This document shows positions 28,401 to 41,200 of a DNA stretch of 64,000 bases, piece by piece; positions within the stretch are counted from its first letter, which is position 1; each line of letters starts with the position of its first letter. The notes below the pieces were generated by a model. The model had not been told where the DNA came from and did not search any database. It saw only the letters and a list, made by a program, of their open reading frames with translations. Location of the stretch: contig CALNVZ010003434.1 of the NCBI GenBank assembly GCA_940671915.1, positions 20,516,741 through 20,580,740 on the forward strand. Reading direction: 5' to 3'. Source of the DNA: Paracentrotus lividus (lineage: Eukaryota; Echinodermata; Echinoidea; Camarodonta; Echinidae). A program made the position numbers and the translations under genes.

Positions 28401-31400
28401 GCACAATGGTGTTATAGTGCTTGCCAAATATGTCTTTCCCTAATCTGGTCTGAAGTATCTACTACGAAAACTATGATAAAAAGTTCATATTATTTTTTCA
28501 TTCCTGACTAATTTCCTCGAACGGATCGACTTGACAATAGCCAATATTTACCGACCAGGAATTTTCTTAGGCGAGGTTTTAACTGCACTAAGTGTATATA
28601 ATTGTCATGCATTTGTCAATCGTGTCGCTTCCCGCCTGTTTTTGTAGCGCGGGTTTTAGAGCCGATTAGTAAATTTTCATGCGCGCGGCTCAGCTGCCAA
28701 TGTATTTCCACTAAACTCATGAAATGTAAATGTTGCGTTTCCCCTCCTCAAATAATGGACGCGTCTTTATGTTAAGATTTCATGTCATACGTTAGATTTA
28801 CATTTCACGTGGAGTAGAATTGATATGGTGTTCATCAATTCATGATTAATTAGATTTATTGTTAAGTCATGGTACTCTGATACAAATGATTTAATGTTTT
28901 GTCCTTTGTAATAATCTATTTTTCCAAAGCAGCATTGGACCNNNNNNNNNNNNNNNNNNNNNNNNNTGATAGAGATGAGAAGATGAGAGGGGGGGGGGTC
29001 CAATGCTGCGTTGGAAAATAGTGTATGTATTACTAACCAGGACAAAACATTAAATCATTCTGTATTCAAGAGTACCATGACTTAACAATAAATCTAATTA
29101 ATCATTGAATTGATGAAACACCATATCAATTCTACTCAACGTGAATATGTAAATCTAACGTATACATGGAAATCTGTAACATAAAGGACGGCGTTCCATT
29201 TATTTGAGAGGAGGGGAAACGCAATCATTTACATTTCATGAGTTTAGTGGAAATACATTGCAGCTGAGCGCGGCGCATGAAATTTCATAACGGCTCTAAA
29301 ACCCGCGCTAAAAAACAGGCGGAAGCGACGATTGAACAAATGCATGCAATTATTATACACTTAGTGCATAAAACTCGCCTAAGAAAATTCCTGGTCGGTA
29401 ATATGGCTATTGTCAGTCGACCGTTCGAGGAAATTAGTCAGGACATGAAAAAATAATATGAACCTTTTTATCATAGTTTTTCGTAGGTAGATACTTCAGA
29501 CCAGAATTAGGGAAAAGACATATTGGCAAGCATTATAACACCATTGTGCTAAAGTTGTAATCAGAATCTTTATTTCACATAAAATTGAATGTTCCTACGA
29601 TATTGATATAATAGTGATTCTTGTCACATTTGCGAAGACGCCGTCACATTCGATATGAATGTGATAATGCGGAAATATTGACCCTCGAGTAAAGAATTCG
29701 TTTGTTGATAATCGTTCAAAGTGATCTAGGACTGTTTTTGTTTTACACAATCGAGAAATAGAATGTACACATATTTGGGTAAAAACCTGAGAATTCAGCT
29801 TTAAAACTGCTTGAAATCATTAATAGTGGTGTAATATTAATTATGTCGTAATCGTGGGAAGATGACTATGCAGTCTCGTATTGCAGCAATTTTGAGAGCA
29901 AAATTGGCCATATTTGTCAGGAATTTGATCATGACTATGGATTTCGTAATTGTACACAAGTGACAGGACTTTTTTTCCCTTTGCAAATAAGATATTCCTA
30001 TTTTTGAAAATACGGACTCTTAGCGTAACTTATTCAAGTGATTGCATTTCTTTGAAAGGTAAGTTGCTCGCCATATTGATACTAAGAAAGACAAAGTGAA
30101 AAAAGCTGGATGCAAAATTTACAAAAGAGTCTATGAGCCGCGTTCGCTTTGCTGTAGAGTGAATAGCGCCTCATCTTCCTCTTAGTTTACAAACTAGAAT
30201 TGATCGTATTGATGCTACAATGTATACACAAAGAGAACAGATTAAAGTGACCTCATTAACACAAAACGAAGGTTATTAGGTAATTAATAAATAAGTCAGG
30301 CATGGTTAGGTCCGTATTCTAGTTCTGTATGTGTGGGTTCGAATTCCCACTCCTGCATACGATTTAAGGTCTTCCTATCAATTGTCATAAATTAATGTCA
30401 TAACATTTATGAAATTTATCTGGTCATGTTCCAGGCTGGACAGAATCTTAGGGAGCCAATGCAATATATTTCGCGACGGTTTTTGCACACTGTTAATGTA
30501 TTTTCCTTCTTTTTGATAATCAATTTATTTTTACAGACGGTCTCAGGGGTTCCATATCAGCATTAATCTTAACAGAAACAAAGTTAAGGGCAAGGCCATC
30601 TGTTGCCCTGATCAAAGATCAATTCACCAACCACCAAGAAAGTCAGGATGCCGAGCGGTCTAAGGCGCTACGTTCAGGTCAGTAGTCTACTCTGGTAGGG
30701 CGTGGGTTCGAATTCCCACTCCTGACCATCACTTTGATTTTATCACCTGATAATAAGTTAATAAATCTTTTTTTATTCATTGTAAAACACTAAGAAAGTC
30801 AGGGATGGTCCCGAGCGGTCCATAGGCGCTTGACGTTCAGGTCGTAGTCTACTCTGTAGGCGTGGCGTTCGAATCCCACTCCTGAACATCTTTTTGCCCG
30901 AACAACTTTTCTGATGGGGAGAAACGATTGTGTAAACATTTTGAATTACTATAGAAATCCTAATAGTGTCATGAAATTTGAATAGACACCATAACCATGA
31001 GTTTAACACATGGAACTTTTAAAAGATTAATAAATTAAATAAGTCACTGCTAAGTAGAAAAATAGATACAGTGTCATAAACAGATTTATTACCTCATGAA
31101 CCAGAAACGCCAATGGTTATAACATAAGTAAGTCGAGGCCAAGCAGGTCTAAGAGCGCTGATCGTTCAGGGTCGTTATGTCTACTCTGTAGCGTGGTTCG
31201 AATCCCATTCCTGACACATTTTCTTCTTCTTTTTTTCACAGATGAATCTTTTATTAGAACGAGATAGATATCTTACATTTGAAATCATCTCTTAAAAGTA
31301 ATCTACAGGCATACATTTCCTACTTTTTACTATTATTTTCAACTTTGCAACTTATTCATTTCGCTTATATATTTACCTTCAGCCGTGAGTGTAGCTCTGT

Positions 31401-34400
31401 CTTTATAGAGATCAGTAGAATAGACTTGTTGAACTAACGTTGATTTACCGTAGACCCAGTCTCTCCCTGTAAAAGAGATAAAACAACTGCGAAAAAGATA
31501 AAAACCATGACCAGGAAGCTGGCAAATGTACTCAAGAATTTTTAGCCATCATCACCTGTCTCTAGCTTATGGTATGATAGGGTTGACCCAAAAATGAGTG
31601 AAAAGGGGCTTGAAAATGAGTACTTTTAACTCAAAATTCACGATTATATCCCTAAATTGTTCTTTCCCTAATTTATTTGTCGAATTTCTTTCACTCTATG
31701 TTTTTAATGAGAGGATATGATGAATACGGTATAAAGAGAAGACGAATTAACATACGCATATGATACATATTTGGATTTGTACTTGAGATTATATTTTTTT
31801 TGTAAAATATTGTTGTAAGTGGTGGTTCTGACAATACAGCAGCTCAAATACTTTATGGATGTTGTAACACAAATGGCATGTTACTTATCAGTTCAGTTCA
31901 GTTCGCAGTTTTATTGTCTGCGGCTCAACTGAGACTGAATTTAATTTTGTACTGAGAAGATTTGTACAATAATAGCAAGGTCGGTTCTAACGATACACCC
32001 CATACTTTATGGATATTGTTAACCAGTAAGTGTAGGTTACTATAAACGGTCAGTGTATTTATCAGGAATCCTTTCTGGGAGAGGAAATAGCTTGGCCCTG
32101 AAAGGGAATTGTTGTTTGAATTTAACTTTCAATAGGAATTTGATAAATATGAGGAATCAATACTCGACATGACTGAACTGTGGTTGCATGACATAACACA
32201 TGATGACGAGGTTTTCGTTAAATGTAGTTTGATTTTCATTAAATAAACAAAATATATAAAACTTTCTTACAAACCTTATTTGAAACTTAAAAACAGAAAA
32301 GAAGCATGTTGAAAATAATAATATAACCAAATTTTGTATATCTACATGTATCTCTCCGTGCCGGTATTTTTGAGCTTTGATGGACATCATTTTTACAAAG
32401 AGCAGCAAAAACTTCTCTTATGTGTCGAAATAATCATTAATTAGGCTAGTTATTATGATCAAAGTAGGATACATCAAAATGCAAAAATACGTCTGTGTAC
32501 AAACACACGAAAAAGTTTAATGGCATTTGAAATATCACAAGAGTTTGATAAATGCCTCGAGAAACCATTCCACTTTCTTAGTTAAACACATATCATTATG
32601 ATGTGCGTTTCGTTTTTCTCTATGAGATTTAAACGATGGGTGCAAGTTGGCAATTGAAAATTGGGAAGTGAGATATTGGGATGGGCGAACTAACGACAAT
32701 CCAAGTATTATTTTGTATACAATCATGTGCAATAGTGACTAGCCTAAAGCAGTTTGCCCTCGCACGGATTTATCAATATCAATAAGTACGATTCATATGT
32801 TGATAATAGTGTACATGACTAACATTCAACCCTTGTGTATTTATTCGCTGTAAACTCTAATGATTCTAACTCAACCAGAAAGTTAACAATAACAAGTGCA
32901 TAATGCCCCGCATCGTATGGAAACTATTTCATGGTTCATTAAGATGACATTCCGAAATATTGCGCTCGGTATTTGTTTAATGAACAACGTGTGTTGGGGG
33001 AAATATTTAATGCAGGATTGGATGAGAATTTTGTCCCAAATCGGATTATTTCGCATAGCTATAAATATAGTTCATTGTTGATGGTATAGAACTGGTTGCG
33101 ATGGACATACCTCACAGTTATAAGTTATAATAGAGTCATAACCCAGCACGAGGTTGAAATTATTTATCGTGCTTATTGGTATTACTTTAGACAACTACCA
33201 TTACCTTTAGACATCAATTTTGTAATACATAATGATATAATTTCTTACTAAAAGCAAATATCTGTTTCTAACCTTGGAAAACAGCTATTTAAGAGGAACT
33301 ACGGGCGGTATATAGACACGCATTAAGTATTTCTTTTGTGTTATTGGGCGGGATGATACTATTCATTCATCGACCCCACTACAGAAAGATAGTTGAGTGG
33401 TCATATGCTTCTACGTCTAGTTATTTAAGAGAGATATCACGTGATTATATTAATCATTATTTTTATTGTTTATTTACAAATTGCACAGAATTAATTCTTT
33501 GACAGGTTGATTGATAAGAGACGTTAGACACAACTGTCACAGATATGTGCTAATCTGGTATATTTAGTGATTTTTCCAAAATGAAGGAAATTTCCAATCC
33601 AAGATGTTATTCTTATCTCATATAATGTTTGGATGTACTGCTACAAAATGAAGACAATCATCTAGTGAAGTGAGAGAAAAAAAAAGAAACAAGCCAAAAA
33701 CACGCAACTGTCTTATTAAAATCAAAGATGCTATATCAACTGTTTTTCCTAAATGTTAACCTTACTGTCACCAGTATCACGCACCACACAAAAAAAGAAG
33801 ACAACACTACTTAAATAAAATGTGAGAGATAATCTATAGTGAGAGCTCCTAAGGGTTCACATGTTGTTGTATGAATTATGTTCTTGATTCTAGAGTTAGC
33901 TTTTGTATATTACCAAAGTACAGTTTGATAAAGTTTAAATTACAGGGAGAGACATGGTAAATGCAACGAATGGCTCTTCTTACACGCCCAAGCCCAAAGT
34001 CATTAACATAACAAAGAATGATATAGCTGTTTTCATAGTTCGCTTTTCTGGCTAATAAATCCTGACTTACGGTACTATTGCTTCGACATTAATTTCTGCT
34101 AAGAAGTTCCAAAGTACATTCCATATTTCGTCAATATACAATCTCAGAATAACTCTTTGTATCTATATTGTTTAGATAATGTGGCAAGTAAACGTTGCTG
34201 TTTTATTCTACAAGCAAATATAAATGTAAAGTGAATTGCATATCAATTATACGTACAATAATAGCAGGTCCATTGTCAGACCATATGGGCAAGATGTTTT
34301 ATAAGTGGGCCCCCATATAGTCGAGTGTGTTACATGTTGCGCGAACAAGTACAGAAAATAAATAATGATATAAAGATGCTAAATACAATGTGGACTATAT

Positions 34401-37400
34401 GGGTATTGCTTTGGTATTAACCGTATCCCAAGACCAAGGTATTTTGATGGTTCATAAGCGCCAAGGGGGGGCACATTGTGCCGCCCTCCATGAAGTTTTT
34501 ACTTTATTTCGAAGCCTGATTGCTTTTTCATATTTGCATCCGATAGAGAACTCAAGTTCTACACAATTTGGTACAACTAAAATTTCTTCAGGTAGCTATT
34601 CAATGGGGGCCTATTATTCACTTATAATAAAGAAATACATAGAAAAAAAATCACAAAAATTTGATATTAAATCATTTTAACTCCCTAAAAATATGGTTTG
34701 AAGAATGGAAAAACTGTTACAAATATGATTAGTTAAGATTCATTCATTGTTCATTCATACCATTTGAAATATTCAAGGTTGCCAAATCGAGGGCGCTCTA
34801 TGCTCTTAAATTAGAAAATTTGATTTCACCAACAGATTGGCGTTTTGGTAATTAATTGAATAATTAAATAATGATTGTTTTTTAAGTTACTTTTTTCATG
34901 TTAGGCAGCAAGGGATGTCATAATATAGCAATATATCATCCTTTTCTGGTGAATTTTCATTGAGATAAACTCATTACAAAAATATAGAAATATGTGAATA
35001 ATTGATATATTCAATTATTTCTATTTATAATTTATTGTTTTGCTGCGCTATTTTTAATTAATAAAAAGAAAACAAAAACAAAAAGAAGTAGTATTGGTAA
35101 TTTCAAGTTTGGAATGTTTATTTCAATTTATTTTAGAATAAAGAAACCCTATTTATAACACCACAAAATATTGTTTAAGAAACTATGTATATAAAAAATG
35201 ATCAAAAATTGGTAAACATGCTGTCAAATTTATGGTGCCTTATGCAACACGGAATATCATTTCTCACAAAATATGTATCAAAAGTGTCGTGAATAAATTT
35301 TAGAAAAAGTCACCAAAGTTGGGGAAATGTGAGACAAAGCGTAACGAAATGCGCATAAAATTTTGGTAGGGGGGGCACATTGTGCCCCCCTTGGTCTTGA
35401 TAGGGTTTAAGTTGAACGGAAATTATAATCTGGCAATTAACTTAAAACAGCCATTCATTGTGACCTCGCGTGACATTTACCACAAAAATTTCAACTTGTT
35501 TAAGGCTAATTACTTCAAAATTTATATGATGCAGAACCGTGTTTTCCGTTACTATTTCAAATCAAAATAGATGACATTACACATTAAGATCAAAGAAATT
35601 TTTTGTTGCAAAAGTACATTTTTGTTGGAGATATTTCAATTTGTTTCCTGTGACTGCGCGTGACGCGAACTATTTAAGGTTTCTGACCTTACTGTACTTT
35701 ACTGAAATTTCCTCAGAAGTTACTTATCCAATGTACGTGAAATTTTCTGCGAAATATTTTCGAAGATTAAGGCAATGAGCCCTGGTATAAATTCAGTTAT
35801 CCTTTTGGCCCAGTCGTTTTTGAGTCTATCACATTTCCAAAATGTGACTGCGCGTGACACAGGAGTGTGACTCGTCTGTACAAGTGTCTATGTTTGGACC
35901 TAAAAACGTGAATCTAATTTTCATGATTACATATAGTCACAATAGGCCCGCAATTCAACCTAACTGAAAGATTTTTAGTCATTGTATCAACCATACAATC
36001 TTAAAACAAAAAATTATTTGCATTCAAGATAGATTTGGAGGTCTTGTGAACATGCAATTTGCAAAAATAGGTGATTTTCCCATTGGCTAGCTACAGAAGT
36101 TATAGAAAAGCAAATATGAAAACGCTATGATTATAAATTTGTTATAACTCAGAAAATATTTATAGATGGGGTCTGAAACTTTGAGGATTTATATTCATAA
36201 TTAATGTCTCCAGGATGCCAAATTTCAGAAGATTAATAAAACTCACTATGACAAGATATCTTACGGGTTGAAATCCCACCTCATTTTCTTCTCATTTCAC
36301 CAAAATTTCCAATATGTAAAATTTTACCCATTATTTCTCAATTATTGGCCCAAAACAGAAACCAATTGTTACTTCAAATTTGAATCAGAACATTTTACAA
36401 GACTGTATATGAAGGCAAGATATATTTTACTTATACAGTACATCTTAGTGTTGTGTTCCTTGAAGAGGAAATCACCAAATGAACTTTGGCAGGACATAAA
36501 AATGTCATATAGATGCTGCTAAGAAGACAGTACCGAAAAGACGCAAAATGGCCACAGGATTGGATTATATCCACAGAGACTTTCATCAAAATTGATGAAA
36601 GAAGAGACTGATACTACTGCTCTGGTTTTAGAATATGCTGCTGACAAGCATCGGTACTCAAAATGACCAATTCTGGAAGTTCAACGTCTATTAAGTGACA
36701 ATTGATCAAGACAGAGAACATTTGATAGACAGTGTACTGTAAGTTAGAAAAATCATGGCGGTCATAAACTCTACAAAGAGACTGTACAAACGGAGTCAAA
36801 GGCCATCACAAACAAGTTTACGCCGAGACCTGACTCTGTCAAAAAACGAAACAGGGAACAGTTTCTATCCCAAGAGAAGATGTAAAAAATAGATGACAAG
36901 AGTACTGCCCCAAACAATTATATGAAAGACCGAACGACAAAACTTCCAGGCCCTGATTCCAAGAGAAGACCAGGAGCCTCCACCTTGAGAGAAATCAGAA
37001 GTAATACAGGCTTGCAGAACATAAAAATGGGAAAGTCCTGGAATGGTGACTCATATACCCATTTGAACTTCTCAACTTCAGGCAAGAGAGCAGTCTGATA
37101 TCATGCATCCAACTTGTGTCGCCGATCTTGGGAGAGAAAGAGTTGCCAGAAGACCTGGGTAAAAGTCAATATTCCGTAATACTACCTCAAGAAGCGAAGA
37201 TCATGCAATGTGGCAAAATATAACCGGCGTGTTCTTTATATCAACATGCCTAGCAAGATAATTCTCAACGAGTAATAGCGAAGAATTGAAAAACAGATTG
37301 GAAAGAAGAGATAGATCTACAGCTACAAGCTGGATTCAGACCAGGGCGTGAGAACAAGAGACACCGATACTACAAATCTGAGATGATAATGGAATAAACG

Positions 37401-38231
37401 ACGAGAACTCGGGGGAGGAGACTAGTACATTGTTTTATGCGATTATAGTAAAGCCTTCGACAATCAGACATGAACGCCTATGTGCTAGGGCAATGTGCGA
37501 CATGGGCTTTCCCAGCTCACATTATTGAAGCTCCTACGCAAACTGTACATTCGACTCAGGCTGCAGCTGGTCAGAATGGCTATGTATGACAGAGTGGTTC
37601 GAAATTTGGCAAAGAGTGAGACAAGGGTGTATCCTTGTCACCACTCTCTGTTTTAATATATACTCAGAACTAATAAATCTGCGGGAAGCTCTTGACAACT
37701 TTAACTGGGACTGTGGCTTATTGGAGGAAGATTATATACAATTTAGATATGCTACGGTGTCGCCCCTGCTTGCTGGATCTTTGGAAGAATGCAAGATCTC
37801 CTTCACCAGAGTTCAAGATACCAGTGAATCTGCAGGACTCTTCTGAATGGTATCAAAAACTAAAGTCATGATTGTGGGAGAGGAACCTTGTGAAGGTAGA
37901 GGTGAAATCAACAATGACAGCGATATACTAGGTAATGGATAAGTTTATTGAGTTGTTCAAGCCACTATTCAGCTACTCGGGACAATGTCACCGACCAGTG
38001 TGACGACAGCCCCAGAACTCAATCAGGAGACTTGACCATTCGCCAAGGTAATGCAACTGTATCGCATATCTACAGATAATCGAGAAAAACATAGTCGATC
38101 AAACAGGCTACAAGATCCGACTGTGAGATCCACTAGTGTTCCCCATTGCTACATTACGGTTTGGAGTCCTGGGCGATGAAGAAGTCGGATAGACAGAGGT
38201 CGAAAGCCTTTGAACTATGGGCAATACAGGC

Positions 38232-38287
<56 letters not shown>

Positions 38288-41200
38288 CTCTGTTTACAAT
38301 TCTTTTGTATTCTTTTTAAATAAATAAGTAGGGTACTACTAATTTCATGCACCATTGTGATTTACATTTGAAGTAAATATAGAAACATTAAACATCAAAA
38401 TCGAATGATATTAAAGTCTCGTCAAAGATACCATTCTACGTCAGAGTCAACAAGTTTGGCATAAATATGGCTAATATTATAATTCACACATGAAAACTTG
38501 AGACGAAGATTAATCAAAGCTATTACGTAACTCATTGTGACGTCATATTTTTGTTTTGACAGAGCGCATAGACAAAACAGTAGACATCCAGCGTTCATCG
38601 ATAGACATTGAAGAACAGGGTGTGAGACTAAGACTAACAATCGTCGATACACCGGGCTTTGGAGATTCTGTCAACAGTGAAAAGAGGTAATAGAATTTTA
38701 ATGTTTTTATAAAAGTTTTAATCTAGAAAATAGTTAAAGGGGCCACAATGAGCAAAATGAAAAATAAAAGCAGAAACAATTTAAATATATATTTAACAGA
38801 ATAGGTTACAAGTACATCGATTAAGAACTTCTTCCGAAGTAATACTTAAACGAATTGTTTATACATAATTTATTAGTTTATGATTATGAATTGAATAGAA
38901 TTTAAATTTATCAGACATCATACAGATAAATGTAAACGTACATGATATTTTGTTAACGTTACAAAGAAAATGCAAAAGCAATGATCTGATGATACGTGAG
39001 TCTATAAATCACGTATATATACATTAATTTGATACAGTCATATAGAACATAATCATAGTGGCATAGTTTGGTTATAATAATTCAGGGATATTTTGTAGAT
39101 TTATGTTTAAAATAATACCCATTTTTCATCTTTATTAAAATTAAATGTTATTAACACACTTTCCCTTTCTATTCATTTAGTTGGGGTCCTATTATCTCTC
39201 ACATCGAAAGTAAATTTGAGCAATACTACCGAGATGAGAGCGGGTTAAACAGAAGGAATCTCATCGATGACCGTGTTCACTGCTGTCTCTATTTCATATC
39301 ACCTTATGGTCATGGGTAAGTTAGGAATATTTTAAATGTGTCCATTTCTCACTTATATCAATTGATATATTATATACCATTACCTCACGGACGCCCAAAG
39401 ATCATCTAAGATAATCGAATATCTCAATATAAAAGGAGGACTTCATGCTGAAATTGAAATGTTTTGAAAAGTAAAGTAAAATTTAACAAGCACAACACTG
39501 AAAATTTCATCAAAATCGGATGAAAAAAAAAGCAAAGTTATGAATTTCTTAGTTTTTGAATTGTTTTATGAAACAGTTCTTGGCATAACCTCATGCATAT
39601 TCAATGAGCAAGCTGAAGATGTCACAGTCCAACTATTTCCTTTGTATTCTATTGTATGAAATACTAATTATCCAGATTTTCTGCTCCAAGGACATAAAAA
39701 ACACGGTTAACTCCTTGTGGAATATTCAAGGTCAAAGTGCTTTTACTTATTTCAGTGTAAGAGATAGATTTTGTATACGCTATGTATGAAAATATATAAA
39801 TAGGGTTTCATACAATGAAAAACACAAGAAGTAGTGGGGCTGTGACATCATCAGTATGCTCATTGATAATTATGCATGAGACTATGCCATGAACTGTTTT
39901 ACGAAAAAAAATCAAAACCTAAAAAATGCATAACTTTGTTATGTTTCATCCGATTTCGATGAAATTTTCTGTGTTGTGCTTGTTAAATTTTACTTTACTT
40001 TTCAAAACATTTCAATTTCAGCCTGGAGTCGTCCTTTAAATGCTAGTGTGTTCCACCCCATGGACCCTATGGAAGAACTGAGCCATTATGTAAATTGCAC
40101 TGAAATGGGCTATCCGCCATAATGTTTATGTATAATTTGCCATGTATGTTTATAACTTCTTGGTATGAAAATAAAAACAAACAAACAAACAAACCGCCAA
40201 GTCGTGTTTATAGGCTACGGACAACTTCATGAACTTGGAATATGAAAAGCCAAATGTGGTAAAACGCCGCATGGAGTATTATTATTTCTTGCTCTATAAC
40301 AGGGACTAAACAAGTAAAAAAAAAAAAAAAAAAAAAAAGTTAAGAGAAACTCTTGAAACTCCTTTAAAAGTATAGACCTAGGTAGTAAAATTGAGATCAT
40401 TGGAGAAGAAAAAGTGCGTGTCAGGAGTGGGATTCGAACCCACGCCTACAGAGTAGACTACGACCTGAACGTAGCGCCTTAGACCGCTCGGCCATCCTGA
40501 CTTACTTAGTGGTTTTACAACGAAATATAAAAAGATTTATTAACTTATTATCAGGTTGATAAAATCAAAATGTATGTCAGGAGTGGGATTCGAACCCACG
40601 CCTACAGAGTAGACTACGACCTGAACGTAGCGCCTTAGACCGCTCGGCCATCCTGACTTACTTAGTGGTTTTTACAACGAAATATAAAAAGATTTATTAA
40701 CTTATTATCAGGTTGATAAAATCAAAATGTATGTCAGGAGTGGGATTCGAACCCACGCCTACAGAGTAGGCTACGACCTGAACGTAGCGCCTTAGACCGC
40801 TGGGCCATCCTGACTTACTTAGTGGTTTTTACAACGAAATATAAAAATATTTATTAACTTATTATCAGGTTGATAAGATCAAAATGTATGTCAGTAGTGG
40901 GATTCGAACCCACGCCTACAGAGTAGACTACGACCTGAACGTAGCGCCTTAGACTGCTCGGCCATCCTGACGTACTGATTTACTTTAAAATTTACCTTTA
41001 AACATTCTTTACATTTTATTGTATCAACCCGATAATAAGTTAATTAATATTTTAAAATTTCATTGTAAAACAACTGAGTAAGTCAGGATGGCCGAGCTGT
41101 CTAAGGCGCTACGTTCAGTTCGTAGTCTACTCTGTAGGCGTGGGTTCGAATCCCACTCCTGACATACTTTTTGTACCTTTGCAATAACCTTATTGCCACA

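Larger units (their letters stand above)
20238..28941. repeat. Left arm of large inverted duplication (clean copy)
   Basis: This stretch reappears as a reverse complement at 28967-38233. The left copy has intact splice sites, intact tRNAs, paired TIRs and a readable LINE, so it looks like the reliable version. The outer boundary is where acgcctgtatgcccatag (about 20238) corresponds to the end of homology at about 38233. Confidence 0.9.
28967..38233. repeat. Right arm of large inverted duplication (error-rich, probably artefactual)
   Basis: Reverse complement of about 20238-28941 with many single-base insertions and some losses; it is about 560 bp longer than its partner. It includes degraded copies of the P-loop exon (about 31377-31466), four tRNA copies, the TTAA MITE (about 34428-35410) and the LINE (about 36500-38233). 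Intact motifs on the left are broken on the right with indels in no coding pattern. This looks like raw long-read sequence extending a contig end into a gap, possibly from a hairpin read. Genes should not be called from it. Confidence 0.85.

Noticed and set aside
37586-37846. 86-residue reverse-transcriptase-like frame
   Set aside because: Mirror image of the LINE at 20.5-20.9 kb within the suspected artefactual arm, not a separate element.
28967-38233. Right arm as a genuine inverted gene duplication with extra tRNAs and LINE
   Set aside because: Indels are dense and unselective, the arm abuts a placeholder gap, and its tRNA copies share copy-specific changes with the left arm.
40420-40971. 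CRISPR-like regular repeats
   Set aside because: The repeated 82-bp units are class-II tRNA genes in animal DNA, with repeated spacers, not unique ones.
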